From assembly GCA_017163975.1 (NCBI GenBank), contig JAFFSR010000373.1, positions 682,001-746,000 on the forward strand: a DNA stretch of 64,000 nt, given 5' to 3'. The notes beneath the pieces are model-generated. The model saw nothing but the letters and a program-made list of their open reading frames with translations, had not been told where the DNA came from and did not search any database. The position numbers were made by a program, and so were the translations under genes. The stretch comes from Anastatus disparis. Its lineage: Eukaryota; Arthropoda; Insecta; Hymenoptera; Eupelmidae. Numbering within the stretch: the first letter of the stretch is position 1; the number at the start of each line of letters is the position of its first letter. Positions 46,201-57,909 of this stretch are shown here, in pieces.

Positions 46201-46875
46201 TTTGTCTCTGTCTCTCCGTCTCCGTCTTTTCGTCATTATCTCTGTATGTCTTCATCTCTCAGCCTCCGTTTTCCCGTTTTCTCCCTTCGTCTCCGTCTCT
46301 TTGTCTCCATCTTTTCGTCTCCATCTCTCCATCTTCGTCTGTCTGTCTCAGTCTCTTCGTTTCCCCGTCTTCATCTCTCCGTCTCCGTCTCTCCTGCTCC
46401 GTCTCTGCGTCTCCGTCTCTCCGTTACCATCTCTCCGTCTCCGTCCCTGCCTTTTCATCTCTGTCTCTCCGTCTGTCTGTCTCCGTCTCTCTGTTACCAT
46501 CTCTCCGTCTCCGTCTCTGCCTTTTCGTCTCTGTCGCTCCGTCTGTCTGTCTCCATCTCTCCGTCTTCGTTTTCCCATCTTCTTCCTTTCATCAGTGTCT
46601 TTTCGTCTCCGTCTCTTCGTCTCCCTTTTTCCGTTTCTTTCCCTCTACGTCCGTCTCTCCGTCACGATTTCTCTGTCTCCGTCTCCTTTTTACCGTCTCT
46701 TTTCCTCTAACTCCGTCTCTCCATCTCTTTTCCTCCGTCTCCGTCTCTTCGTGACGGTCTCTCTATCGCCGTCTCTTCGTCTCCGTAATTGTCTCCGTCT
46801 CCTACTCCGTCTCTTTGTCTTCGTCTCCGTGTCTTTGTCTTTGTTCTTCCTTCTTTGTCTCTTTATCTCAGCGCT
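43245..46875. repeat. AC-rich tract and 3.5-kb CCGTCT/CCGTCTCT satellite
   Basis: 43245-43375 is CA/TACA-rich. From 43378 to 46875 the strand is almost wholly CCGTCT, CTCCGTCTCTCCGT and near variants. Because the units contain few stops, long Ser/Leu/Phe/Val-rich open frames arise in several frames and on the other strand as Arg/Glu/Asp-rich ones. They have no domain, no codon bias and overlap one another, so I do not call genes. Confidence 0.95.
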
Positions 46876-46899
46876 AAAAATAGCATCCGTGAATTCTTA

Positions 46900-47041
46900 A
46901 TTACACAACGCTTACAATTGCAGCCGCGTTTTTTTAACCACACAGCACTCAGTATAGCAGCTACGAATTTGTTATTACACGGTGCTGATAATAGTTGTTG
47001 TGTTTTTTAACTACACAGCACTTACAATCATTCACTTACCT
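46900..47041 (-). repeat. short repeats just past the Helitron gene end
   Basis: Minus strand AAGTGCTGTGTAGTTAAAAAA and two variants (GAGTGCTGTGTGGTTAAAAAA, AAGCGTTGTGTAATTAAGAAT) lie between the Helitron stop and the satellite; they may be part of the Helitron 3' end. I could not place a CTRR terminus with confidence. Confidence 0.4.
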
Positions 47042-47796
47042 TCATTTTTCTGATAATAATATTTTCAATTTTTTTTTATTAGTTGTCCTTGAAAGTGCCA
47101 CGTATAACTGCCCATGACTGAAAATTGGTGTTGATAAATACACTCCTACTTTTTTTAATGATTGTCCTTGCGACTTATTAATAGTCACTGCATCAACAAG
47201 TTTTACAGGAAAGTGTTCTGGTCATCTGGAATGGCAGTTCATCATTTGCTAATAAGGTCATACGTAGTAAGAATATAGTGCTTTTTTACTTCCTGTTAAT
47301 ATTTGTGCAATAATAGTAAATTGTTTTATTTTAGTTAATCGGGTAACGTTACAAAGTCCTTCATTCGAATTCACATCTCTTAGAAGCATAACTGTAGCTC
47401 CTTTTCTTAATTGTAATATATGCGGAGGTAAATCGTTGGGCGTTAAAGAATTTAAAAATTCTGTTGGCAAGATTGCATCTAAACTTTCGTCATTTACAGA
47501 GTCAATGCTCAAGTACTCTATTCCTGATTCATTTATTTTTGGTAAAATTTTTTTATTCATTTCTGTTACACCTACATTTTTCGGTGCTAATATAATATTT
47601 TCGTAATAGTCACAATTTTTAATATTTATATTATGCCCGGAAATTTCATTAATTAGATTCTCCTCTAACAATATTTCTTTTGGAATTTGTATAACTTGTC
47701 TTTCATTTTTTATATTTTGAATGAAAATTACCATTTCCTATATTAAGTAACCAATTTTTAAATTTATCATCTGATTCGAATAAACATTTATTTTCT

Positions 47797-48188
47797 TTAA
47801 GAGCAGGCTGGAGTAGAATCTGATACCGCCCGAGTAGAAATTGAGTTTTTTGTTATTTACTGAAGTATAAATCGGGGTATCTTCAAATTAAAGGTTGAGC
47901 GCAATAGATATTATTACTATGAACACCTACGTACAGGAAAAAAAAATTCCACCGATTTGTTTTTGAGAAAAGTAAGGAACGCTGAAGTAAAAGTTGATGT
48001 TTATAATATTTTCGTGTTCCTTACTTTTCTCAAAAACAAAGTGGTAGATTTTTTTTTCTTGTGCATACATATTTGTAATAATGATATCTATTGCGCTCAA
48101 CCTTCGATTTGTAGATATATCCATTAATACTTGAGTGAATAACAAAAATCTCAATTAGACAAGGATAGCGAATACAGCCTGCTCTTAA
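47797..48188. mobile_element. piggyBac-type MITE in the Helitron helicase (384 bp)
   Basis: Element 47801-48184 begins GAGCAGGCTGGAGTAGAATC and ends CAGCCTGCTC, with TTAA on both sides. The right end (inverse GAGCAGGCTGTATTCGCTAT) resembles the termini at 1176 and 20946, so it is the same family. Confidence 0.85.
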
Positions 48189-48645
48189 AAGAGATACATG
48201 GAAAATGTTTCTAGAAATAGCTTTTCTTGGCACAATTTTCTACTATCTGAGTTCTATTTCAATGTTTTACTGTTGGTAATGTTTGTCTAAAATCCCCTGA
48301 TATGATAAATGTTTTCCCTCCAAACAAGTAATTATTATCACATACATCTTCAAACATGCGATCGACGGCTTTAGAAGCGTATTTTGATGTCATTGTAATT
48401 TCATCCCAGATAACGATTGATACATTTTTCATTTTCTTATCTATTCCGATGTTTGCACTAATATTACATATTGTATCTTCAGATATATTCAACGGTAATT
48501 AAAATGCTGTATGTACTGTCACACTGTCTTGTAATAAATTATCCGTTATAGCTGTCCATGATGCAACTAAATAGTTGATTACATGAATTTTTAGATAAGT
48601 TATATTTGTATTTAATAAGTAGCTTTTACCACTTTCACCTGGACC

Positions 48646-48647
<2 letters not shown>

Positions 48648-48681
<34 letters not shown>
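48648..48681. repeat. (TA)n inside the Helitron helicase
   Basis: A TA tract directly before the Walker A codons, at the insertion point of the DDE transposon. Confidence 0.8.
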
Positions 48682-48687
<6 letters not shown>

Positions 48688-49255
48688 GTCCGATTTCATG
48701 TCAAACGGATCACGGCTGCTGACAAAATTGTAATTGACTTACAGAAGCTATTCTGGACTTTAAATCTTGGTTGAAGATAGTACTTTAAAAAAATAGTGGC
48801 CTTTTGTGCAAACCAATATGGTGGATCCAATATGGCGGCTCAAATATGTCAAAATCGAGAACCAATTTTTAATAACTGAGAAAATATCACACTTCACAAT
48901 GAAAAACTAAAAATATTTTTAGCTTAAAAGGAAGCTAGTAAGTTGTTCTTTTAGACCCACTTCGATTTTTTTTTAAATTCAACATGACGGCCCCAGTATG
49001 GCGTTTCAAAGTTGAAAAAATAATAAAAAATGCATAAAATGAAGTTATTAAATAGCTGTAAAGTCGTTGTTGTCTTAGTTCTTGATATTAAAATAAAGAT
49101 TATTCTTTGCTCTTTTAAAACTAGTTCGATTTATATCAGACTCAACATGGTGGATCCAATATGGCGTCTCTAAGTTTCAAAAAATGATGAAAAATGCATT
49201 AAATGAAGTTATTAAATGGCTAAAAAGGCGTTCTTCCGTTCGTTTTTGACATGAA

Positions 49256-50646
49256 ATCCCTTACGAAAAAATACTACAGGAAATACTGCAGAAAATTCTG
49301 GAGGAAATACTGCAGTATTTGCTGCAGGATGTCATGCAGGAATTTCGCGCCAAGTACCACTGTATTTCATCCAGAATTTTCTGCAGTATTTCCTGCAGTA
49401 TTTTTCAAAATCTCAGAACCAAATTTCCTGCAGTACTTTCTGCGGGAAAATCTGCAGTATTCCTTATTAAGGAGCATCCAGAATTAACTGCAGTATTTTC
49501 CGCAGAATGAACCTGCAGAATTTTCCGAAATCTTACATCCAAATTTCCTGCAGTACTTCTCTTACGAAAAAATCCTGTAAGACATCATGTAGGACATCCT
49601 ATAGGACATCTTTTAGGATATCCCGCAGAATTTCCTGCAGAATGTTAAACATTTTTAGTAATAATTCAATTTTTTTTTTAAATTGGTAAAAGTTTTAAAT
49701 TTATTTTATTTTTAATAATTTCACAAGTTAATAACTTGGTGATTATGTTCTTCCAAAAGGAAGATCCAAAAATATGATAAGAATCAGCTCTCTGTAGATC
49801 GAAGAGCTTCTGCAAATGAAGACGGATTATTATAATTTTATATACCTGCGTCTCCGAAATTCAGATAAGGGATCGCAAAATTAAGAAAAACGCCACCTAA
49901 CAGTTAAAAACGTAACTATTGAAAAAATTATTCGAATCAACTATTAATACCGTCTTTGACTGTTAGGTGGCGTTTTTCTTAATTTTGCGATCCCTCATCT
50001 AAATTTCGAAGACGCAGGTATATAAGATTATGATATTCCATGTTTGTTTGCAAAAGCTCTTCGATCTACGAAGAGCTGTTTCTTATCATATTTTTGGACC
50101 TTCTTTTAGGAAGAACATAATTACCAAGTTATAAACTTGTGGAATTATTAAAAATAAAATAAATTTAAAACTTTTACCAATTTAAAAAAAAAATTGAATT
50201 ATTACTAAAAATGTTTAACATTCTGCAGGACATCCTGCAGCACATCCCTGCAGGATATCCTAAAAGATGTTCTATAGAATATCCTATAGGATGACCTGCA
50301 GGATATCCTACAGAATGTCCTACAGGATTTTTTCGTAAGAGAAGTATTGCAGGAAATTTGGATGTAAGATTTAGGAAAATACTGCAGATGCTTTCTGCGG
50401 AAAATACTGCAGTTAATTCTGCATGCTCCTTAATGAGAAATACTGCAGATTTTTCCCGCAGAAAGTACTGCAGAAAACTTCGTTCTAAGATTTTTGGAAA
50501 ATACTGCAAAAAATACTGCAGAAAATTCTGGATAAAATACTGCAGTACTTAGCGCAAAATTCCTGCATGACATCCTGCAGGAAATACTGCAGTATTTCCT
50601 CTAGAATTTTCTGCAGTATTTCCTACAGTATTTTTTCATAAGGGAT
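49256..50646. mobile_element. foldback element, CTGCAG subfamily (1387 bp)
   Basis: Element 49258-50644 starts CCCTTACGAAAAAATACTAC and ends with the inverse; AT on both sides. Arms are arrays of CTGCAG spaced by about 10-16 bp (AATACTGCAGAAAATTCTG). The core (49740-50130) has ACGCCACCTAACAGTTAAAA and its inverse, the same core as the GACGTC subfamily. Confidence 0.85.
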
Positions 50647-51363
50647 CATATATTATTATTCGCTTTTTTGAACTTGTCTTAAAATTTTTTTTTTTATTTA
50701 ATTGAAAATGACGGCCCCAACATGGCATCTTAATCTTACAAAAATGATGCAAAAGGCATAAAAAGGAGTTAATGAATAAGTAATAGTCGTTTTTGCATTC
50801 GTCATTGCTGTTAAAACAAAGATCACGGGCGAAACGTTGTAATTGCTTTTTTTTATATTAAAACAGAGATTACGAGTAAAATATCGTTACTGCTTTCTTT
50901 TGAAATATTAAAGCAGCGATGACAATTTATTCATCCTGCGTAGAAAAGCTCGCTACTCAATAATTTTTTTCTGTCTAATGTATATACCCAGATATACACA
51001 TACAAATATTGTGGTAACATTCACATTAACCGAAGATTCTTTTATATTTAACATATTTCTCAAAAGTAGTATCAAATTAATTTTCATGTTTAATTTTTAT
51101 TTGAAATATTTTTTCATGTACGATTTGTCTGTTTTGCTATGGGCACATAGTTTGTAAGATTAACTTCTTAATCAAATTTTATCTTTTTTCTTTGTACTTG
51201 TCATTTAATATTTATTCTAATTCTACTAATACACACATACCTATAATAAAAATAATTTGAAATCAAGATCCACTCATAATTATTTAAAAAAAAACTGTTA
51301 TACTTTTATTAAAATTGAATTATAGTATATTATTCAATTCGATGTGTGAATATTAACATTACA

Positions 51364-53188
51364 ATGTTGCAAAAATTTCGAAATTTATCATCTACATCAC
51401 AGATTTGCAGAAAATATCGAGATGAGTATTATAAAGAAACAAAATATAATAATTTAGACAGTTCAAATAATTCCAAACTCCACGAAAATGATCCAGATCA
51501 TCGAAATGTTTAAGAGATTGAAGATACTGATATCGATGATCTACCCCTTTTGGGACAAAGACAGTTAACTCGAGAACAAGAATTAGAAGAAATGTTAACT
51601 GGGATAAAAAAGATGTTTAAAAGTCTATCCGATAACGATCCGATGAAAGTATCTATACTAACGCTTGCGCCAGATTCTTGGAGTATCCGTAAGATTGCTG
51701 ACGAATTGAACACTTTCTTTAGACTGGCAAGAAAAAGTAAAAATATAAAACAATATGAAGGTATTTTAGCAATGCCAACTTTAAAACAAGGAAAAACCTT
51801 ACCTCAAACAACAATTGATAAGGTTATTGAATTTTATCAAGATGACAACAATAGTCGTGTGATTATGGGTGGTAAAAATACAGTGACAATAAAAGATAAT
51901 AGCAAGTCAGATAAAATTCAAAAAAGTTATTTGCATTCTGACATTAAATATCTGCATATGGATTTTATAAAGAAGTATTTCGAATTTTCAGTAGGATTAA
52001 CTAAATTTTCAGAGTTACGACCAAAATGGTGTTTACTAGCTGAAGAGAAAGGTACACACAGCGTATGCGTGTGTGTTATACACGAAAATTTAAATAACTT
52101 AATCGATTGTGCCAATTTGAAAAGAATTACTTCTGGCTCTGAATTTGAAATAGGAGATTACAAAGATTGTATAAAAATAGTAATGTATAGAATACCAAAA
52201 AGAGATTGCTATTTAAAAGAATGCTCAAAGTGCCCTAATTACGAAAAATTAGAGGACCATTTATTAAAAATGTTTGAAGAACGTAATATTCATGATATTA
52301 TTTTTAGTTTATGGCAATCTACTGATAGATGTACACTTCAAAATTATTGTCTTCCTGTAGAAGAATTTATAAGCCAATTCACATCACATTTAGATAAGTT
52401 TATCCCACACTATTTTATCGCAAATAAACAATCTGAGTACATTATGAATGTTAGGGAAAATCTCACAGAACAAGAAGTAATACTGCATTGTGATTTTTCA
52501 GAAAATTACGCATACGTTGCACTTCAATAACAGCGAATGTAGTATTCATTCTGTGTTTATACATTATAAACAAGATAGTGAATTAAAACATCAAAGTTTT
52601 TTATTATTATCTGACTGTAGGACTCATGACACAACTGCAGTATATGTCATGCAGAAAATTATTTTACCTGAAGTAAAAAAGTTATGTCCCAAAGTTCGAA
52701 AGATTATATATGTATCAGATAATGCAAGACAGCATTATAAAAATAAATATCAAATGGTGAACTTGATGCATCATGAAAGTGACTTTGGTGTTGATGCTGA
52801 ATGGCATACCTATGCTGTAGCGCATGGCAAAGCTCAATGTGATTCTGTAGCTGGAAAGTTTAAAACTGATGCTTATCGTGCCAGCTTGCAAGCTAAACCA
52901 ACTGAAGCAATTTTAACAAGTGAATCTCTATTGAAATGGGCGAAAAATCACTTTAAAAGTATACAATTTATTTATTATGATCAACAAATGTATGATAAAA
53001 CTAAAAGATTTTTAAATAAAAGATTTTCTAATCCACCAGCAGTCACTGGAATTAACGATGCCCACGGACTTTTTGCAAAATCAAGTAACCTAATAATTAA
53101 TAGTACCTTATGCACCAAGTGCGTAAAATGTACTTTCGTGGCGAGTGCGAAAGTACATTGCGCACGCGGTGCATATACTATTTTATAA
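51364..53188 (+). pseudogene. DDE-type transposase, possibly Sola-like, broken
   Basis: ATG 51364; TAA at 51511-51513; then a long frame with LSELRPKWC-type text (KFSELRPKWCLLAEEKGTHS), Cys pairs (CYLKECSKCPNYEKL) and LHCDFSENYAY at 52483-52515, whose Asp is a likely first catalytic residue. A shift near 52520 moves to the frame with SDCRTHDTTAV, VSDNARQHYKNKYQMVNL (second Asp) and AVAHGKAQCDSVAGKFKT. D-F-x-E-N-Y followed by S-D-x-x-x-x-Q-Y-K-N and H-G-K is a recognisable invertebrate transposase-like family; assigning it to Sola is my inference. The end probably precedes 53140, after which a hairpin is read through. Confidence 0.65.
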
Positions 53189-53268
53189 CACTCAGGGCGT
53201 AAAATGGTCATTTTATGCCCGCAAAGCAGTGCATAAAATGACCATTTTACGCCCCGAGTGTTATAAAA
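53110..53268. repeat. two adjacent perfect hairpins
   Basis: TGCACCAAGTGCGTAAAATG pairs with CATTGCGCACGCGGTGCA (53111-53172). Next, TTTTATAACACTCAGGGCGT pairs with ACGCCCCGAGTGTTATAAAA (53182-53268) around TGGTCATTTTA/TAAAATGACCA. They sit just past the transposase C-terminus. Confidence 0.65.
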
Positions 53269-54378
53269 TATTTTCTTCTGATATAAAACCTTTAAACATA
53301 ATAAGCTACAAACTCAAGTAAACATAAAAAAATAAAATTAAAAAATAACGAAGAAACAAAAAAAAAATTAAAAAAGAAAAAAACAAAACACAAAAAAAAA
53401 TAAAAAAAATAAAAAAACAAGTAATGCGGGCTCTCATTGAGACAGTCTCAACCCTGTTAAACGCAGAGAGTAAACTTAAAACTTTTTGTTAACGGTAAAA
53501 TATTAGACAAATTTTATGAAAACATTAATCTGTTTCATATTTTTGACCATTTTTGTAACTACCAGACGCCATATTGAATCTGCCTCTTCAAAATAAAAAA
53601 AATGGACTGGGTTCAAAAAAATAAATAATATTCTTTAAATTTGTGTCGAATATAAATGGAAGAACGCTTTTTTAGTCGTTTAATAACTTCATTTTATACG
53701 TTTTTCATAATTTTTGCAAATTTAAGACACCATGTTGGCGCCATCATCTTGAATCTGATAAAATCCAATTGGTTTCAGAAGAACAAACAATAAACTTTGT
53801 TTAAGAATCGAAATCAGAAGGAATAATAATTTATAGCCGTCATTTTATGCATTTTTCATCATTTTTTGAAACTTAGAGACGCCATATTAGATCCGCCATG
53901 TTGAATGTGATATGAATCGAACTAGTTTTAATAGAGCAAAGAATAATCTTTGTTTTAATATCAAGAACTAAGACAACAACGACTTTACAGCCGCTCAATA
54001 ACTTCATTTTATGCATTTTTTATTATTTTTTCAACTTTGAGACGCCATACTGGGGTCGATATGTTGAATTTAAAAAAAATCGAAGTGGGTCTAAAAGAAC
54101 AACTTGCTAGCTTCCTTGTAAGCTAAAAATATTTTTAGTTTTTCATTGTGAAGTGTGATATTTTCTCAGTTATTAAAAATTGGTTCTCGATTTTGACACA
54201 TTTGAGCCGCCATATTGGATCCACCATATTGGTTTGCACAAAAGGCCACTATTTTTTTCAAAGTACTATCTTCAACCAATATTCAAAGCCCAGAATAGCT
54301 TTTGTAAGTCAACTAAAATTTTGTCAGCAGCCGTGATCCGTTTGACATAAAATGGGACATATACATATATTTATATAT

Positions 54379-54929
54379 ATGGGACATTTCACACCAACTG
54401 GAATAGCAAAAAAATAAAAATCGCTGAAACTCTAACAATATATTCTTTTTGTTACCCGAAATATGTAAAAAAAATTTCAAGGATTTAGATTGGAAGAATC
54501 AATAGCTATAAATCCTTGAAATTAGGAAATTTTTCAAAACTTTTGGAAAAGTCCCAACTTTATCAATTTTTTTTCTAAAAATCACAATGTTTCAGAGAGA
54601 ACTTCGTAAGAATACTTCTTGTCGTAAATGAAGAGGAGAGTTAGCATGATATTTTACAGATCTGAATTTTGAAATTTTCTATTGGTTTTTACATGTATTA
54701 CATGGTAATTGGAATCACTTATTGTTTGCCACTTCAAAAATTGCTTTCCGAAGGCTTATTTTCTCCTCTTTTACATGAATTATGAAATCAATTTTTGATC
54801 ATGTAAGTCAGAGCCATCAATAAGGAGTTATGACAGTTTAAAATATATATTTTCATGTATGATTTATTTATCATATTAGATATAAATATATATTTCCATA
54901 TTTTTCATATTAAAAATAAATTATACATG

Positions 54930-54967
<38 letters not shown>

Positions 54968-55424
54968 AACTGTCATAACTCCTAATTGATGGTTCTGACT
55001 TATAAAATCAAAAATTTATTTTGAAATTCATGTTAAATGGAAGAAAATAAGCCCTCGAAAAGCAATTTCTGAAGTGGCAAACAATGAGTAATTCCAATTA
55101 CTATGTAATATATATAAGAACCAATAGAAAACTTCAAAATTCAGGTCTGTAAAAAATCATGATAACTCTTCTCTTCATATACAATAAAAAGTATGCTTAT
55201 AAATTTCTCTCTAAAACCTCAGGATTTAAAAAAAAAATGATAAAGTTGGGACTTTTGCAAAAATTTTGAAAAATTTTCAAATTTAAAGGATTTATAGCTA
55301 TTGATCCTTCCAATCTAAATCCTTGAAAATTTTTTCACATATTTTGGGTAATAAAAAGAATATATTCTTAGAGTTTCAGCGATTTTTATTTTTTTGCTTT
55401 TCCAGTTGGTGTAAAATGTCCCAT
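54379..55424. mobile_element. foldback element, 1042 bp, in the Helitron
   Basis: Element 54381-55422 starts GGGACATTTCACACCAACTG and ends with the inverse; AT on both sides. Centre near 54900 with a TA repeat (54937-54963). No coding sequence. Confidence 0.8.
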
Positions 55425-56280
55425 GTATATACTTTTCAGTGCAGTTTGTATTTGATGTATTTATTACTGTACTAAATATAGCCGTTTGAGCATTTGTTAG
55501 ACTATTAATAATTGACCAAATATTATTAACATTATTCACTGTACTATATTTAATTTCGTTATTTCCAATATAGTATTCTATAGTAGGTAAATTAAAGTTA
55601 CTTAATTGGAATCCATTATCAGTTAAAATATTATTAATTATGCTTAATACATACTCTTCACCTTTTTGTTGATTCAGTTTTGGTAATATGATAACATAGA
55701 TTTTATATTTTTCATATAATTCTCGAGCATTAATTGGATTGTGAAATGTACAAATGTAACTAAATAATTGACAAAGAGCTTTTGAAAATCGAGATTAGCA
55801 GGATTCTTCTAAACATTTATCCCATTCATCATCTATTTCAACTGAATTCCTTGCTTTTGGTGCTTCAAAGAATGTTGGGTATGTAATTCCATCAAAAGTT
55901 TCTAAGCTTTCAAAAGATGTTGCAGTTTTCACGTGAAGCAGAAGTAATCTTAAAAAAATCTTTCTTTTTGTTTTGGATTAACTGAGTACATTCTGGTTAG
56001 AATAGGTTTCATAGTTCTTATTCTTTTCGTCCATGTTTTGTGTATTCGATTAAAAACATAATGTTGCGGTACATCAGAATAAAAGTAATTAAATGCTTAG
56101 GCGTTATTATATGATCTTATGCATTTTTTAAAATTATGACTTATTATAGAACTTCCCATAAGTAATTTCCTAATCTCTTCAGGGTATTCTGGGTCTTCTT
56201 CTAATGTTATATTTTCTTGTTTATATATTTTGTCTACTTTCTTACCTTCTTATAAAAATGCTGTTATTTCAGGCGATTTT

Positions 56281-56500
56281 AACATAAACTTATCATCTAC
56301 CAGTTATTCTGCGGATACTTTCCACTCAGTCATTGACTCGTATGCTCTTTATGTGGTTCCATCTGGTCTTATAAACTAATCCATCTGTCTAACATAAACT
56401 TATCATCTACCAGTTATTCTGCGGATACTTTCCACTCAGTCATTGACTCGTATACTCTTTATGTGGTTCCATCTGGTCTTACACACCACGCACTCACTTC
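56281..56500 (+). repeat. 110-bp tandem duplication within the retrotransposon
   Basis: AACATAAACTTATCATCTAC… at 56281 recurs at 56391 with few differences (…GTATGCTC/GTATACTC…), duplicating the end of the endonuclease domain. Confidence 0.85.
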
Positions 56501-57794
56501 AGAGTACTCTTCTCATTCTTGGATTGATCTATTCATTATTAATGACGTTAACTCCTTAATATCTTATAAAAAATCATCGGCACCTTTTATAGCAGGCCAT
56601 GATCTTATTTCGATCACTTTTAGAGCGTATAAACCACCTAACACGACTAGAAAGCTTTTTTATAGAAACTATTCTAATGTTAATCATGTTAGTTTAAACG
56701 AGTCAATTTCTAGAAATCTTTCTCTTAAATCGCAAGTGAGCCTTGCATTTTCTCGTTCTAATAATGAACTTATTGGTGTTCTTGTAAATAATTTGTCTTC
56801 TGTTCTTGTTTCGTCTTTTGATAACTGTTCACCGCTGAAATCGCGAAATCTTACTATTAGGAAAAAACCCTGGGTTACCCGTGACATTCGTGTCAAAATG
56901 AAGGAACGTAATAGAGCATATCGATCTGCTGCTCATTCAGGTTCCATTTTATCTATTGCCTATTACAGGAGGCTTCGTGGAGAGGTTTCAAATGCCCTTG
57001 ACATTGCTAAAAACAAATTTATATCCGATTGTCTTTCTGCCTCGTCGAACTCATCTAATCGCTGGACAACATTACATAAAATCGGGCTCTCTAGTAAAAT
57101 TCTACCCTCACCACTACAGTACTTTTCATCTAGAACACTTCTGACACATTACATGTCTATCTCATCGTCATCTTCTGCTCTGTCGGACAATGAGCTTAAT
57201 GAGGTACTTGTTACACCACTACGCAGAGACCTACCTGTTTTTGAGTTCGCTGAGGTTGACCGCTGTGTGATCGATTCTTTCTTACGTCTTGCTTCATCTA
57301 AAGCAGTGGGGTCTGACAATCTCTCAACTGACATGTTGAAGATTTCTCAGAATTCGTTAGCTCCACACTTGACTTCGATAGTAAATTTGTCCTTGTCTTC
57401 TGGTATCTTTCCTGATGCTTGGAAAAGAGCATTTCTTCTGCCGTTGGCAAAGTCTAATAAACTTGACTCTCCTTCTCAAACACGACCCATTGCGAAGCTT
57501 TGCGAGGTCTCAAAGGTTCTGGGAAGAGTAGTCCATTCCCAATTCTATGCATATATAGAGAAGAATGCCCGGCTTGACTGTCTTTAGACAGGTTTTAGAA
57601 GGTCTAACAGCACACAGACAGCACTCCTAAATCTTTTGGAAGATGTTCGTCTTGCGATCGATAAAAGAATGATAACTGTGTTGATATTATTCGACTTTTC
57701 AAAGGCGTTCAACACAGTACCTCACGCGCGTCTCCTTCATAAAATTCGTTCTTTTAATTGCTCAGACACGGTTGTACGCTGTATTGCGTCATAC

Positions 57795-57909
57795 TTAACC
57801 TTTAGGCGGCTGGAGTGACACCTTTTGACAAACGTTAGTTTTTGATAATATTTTACTATGTCACAATTGGTGACCCCAAAAGGTGTCACCCCGGCCGCCT
57901 GAAGGTTAA
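57795..57909. mobile_element. 107-bp TTAA MITE inside the reverse transcriptase
   Basis: Element 57799-57905 begins CCTTTAGGCGGCTGGAGTGA and ends GGCCGCCTGAAGG, flanked by TTAA on both sides. Confidence 0.85.

Larger units (their letters stand above)
48688..54358 (+). mobile_element. DDE-type DNA transposon with long inverted repeats (5.7 kb)
   Basis: The left end GTCCGATTTCATGTCAAACG is matched inverted by the right end (TTTGACATAAAATGGGAC); arms of at least 560 bp (48688-49250 and about 53800-54358) contain degenerate AATATGG[AC]GGCTC-type text. The arms enclose one transposase gene and a foldback insertion (49258-50644). Flanks are TA repeat, so the target duplication cannot be read. Confidence 0.75.
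47042..56235 (-). pseudogene. Helitron Rep/helicase gene, heavily interrupted
   Basis: Pieces in transcription order: 56235-55430 (DPEYPEEIRKLL, IRSYNNA, PQHYVFNRIHKTW, then NSLTNAQTAIF); 48680-48259 with Walker A GPGESGKSYLLN, Walker B VIWDEITMTS and FIISGDFRQTLP; 48258-48189; and 47798-47042 with [53 protein letters not shown] and [14 protein letters not shown] (motifs V-VI of Pif1-like helicases), ending in TGA at 47042. Between are insertions at 54381-55422, 48688-54358 and 47801-48184. An in-frame TAA lies at about 48493 and others near 48259-48190. The enzyme drives rolling-circle transposition; this copy is dead. The upstream limit abuts a retrotransposon at 56245. Confidence 0.85.

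Noticed and set aside
43220..46900. Open frames of up to about 640 codons, Ser/Leu/Phe/Val-rich
   Set aside because: Translations of a CCGTCT-type satellite; overlapping frames on both strands are open for the same reason.
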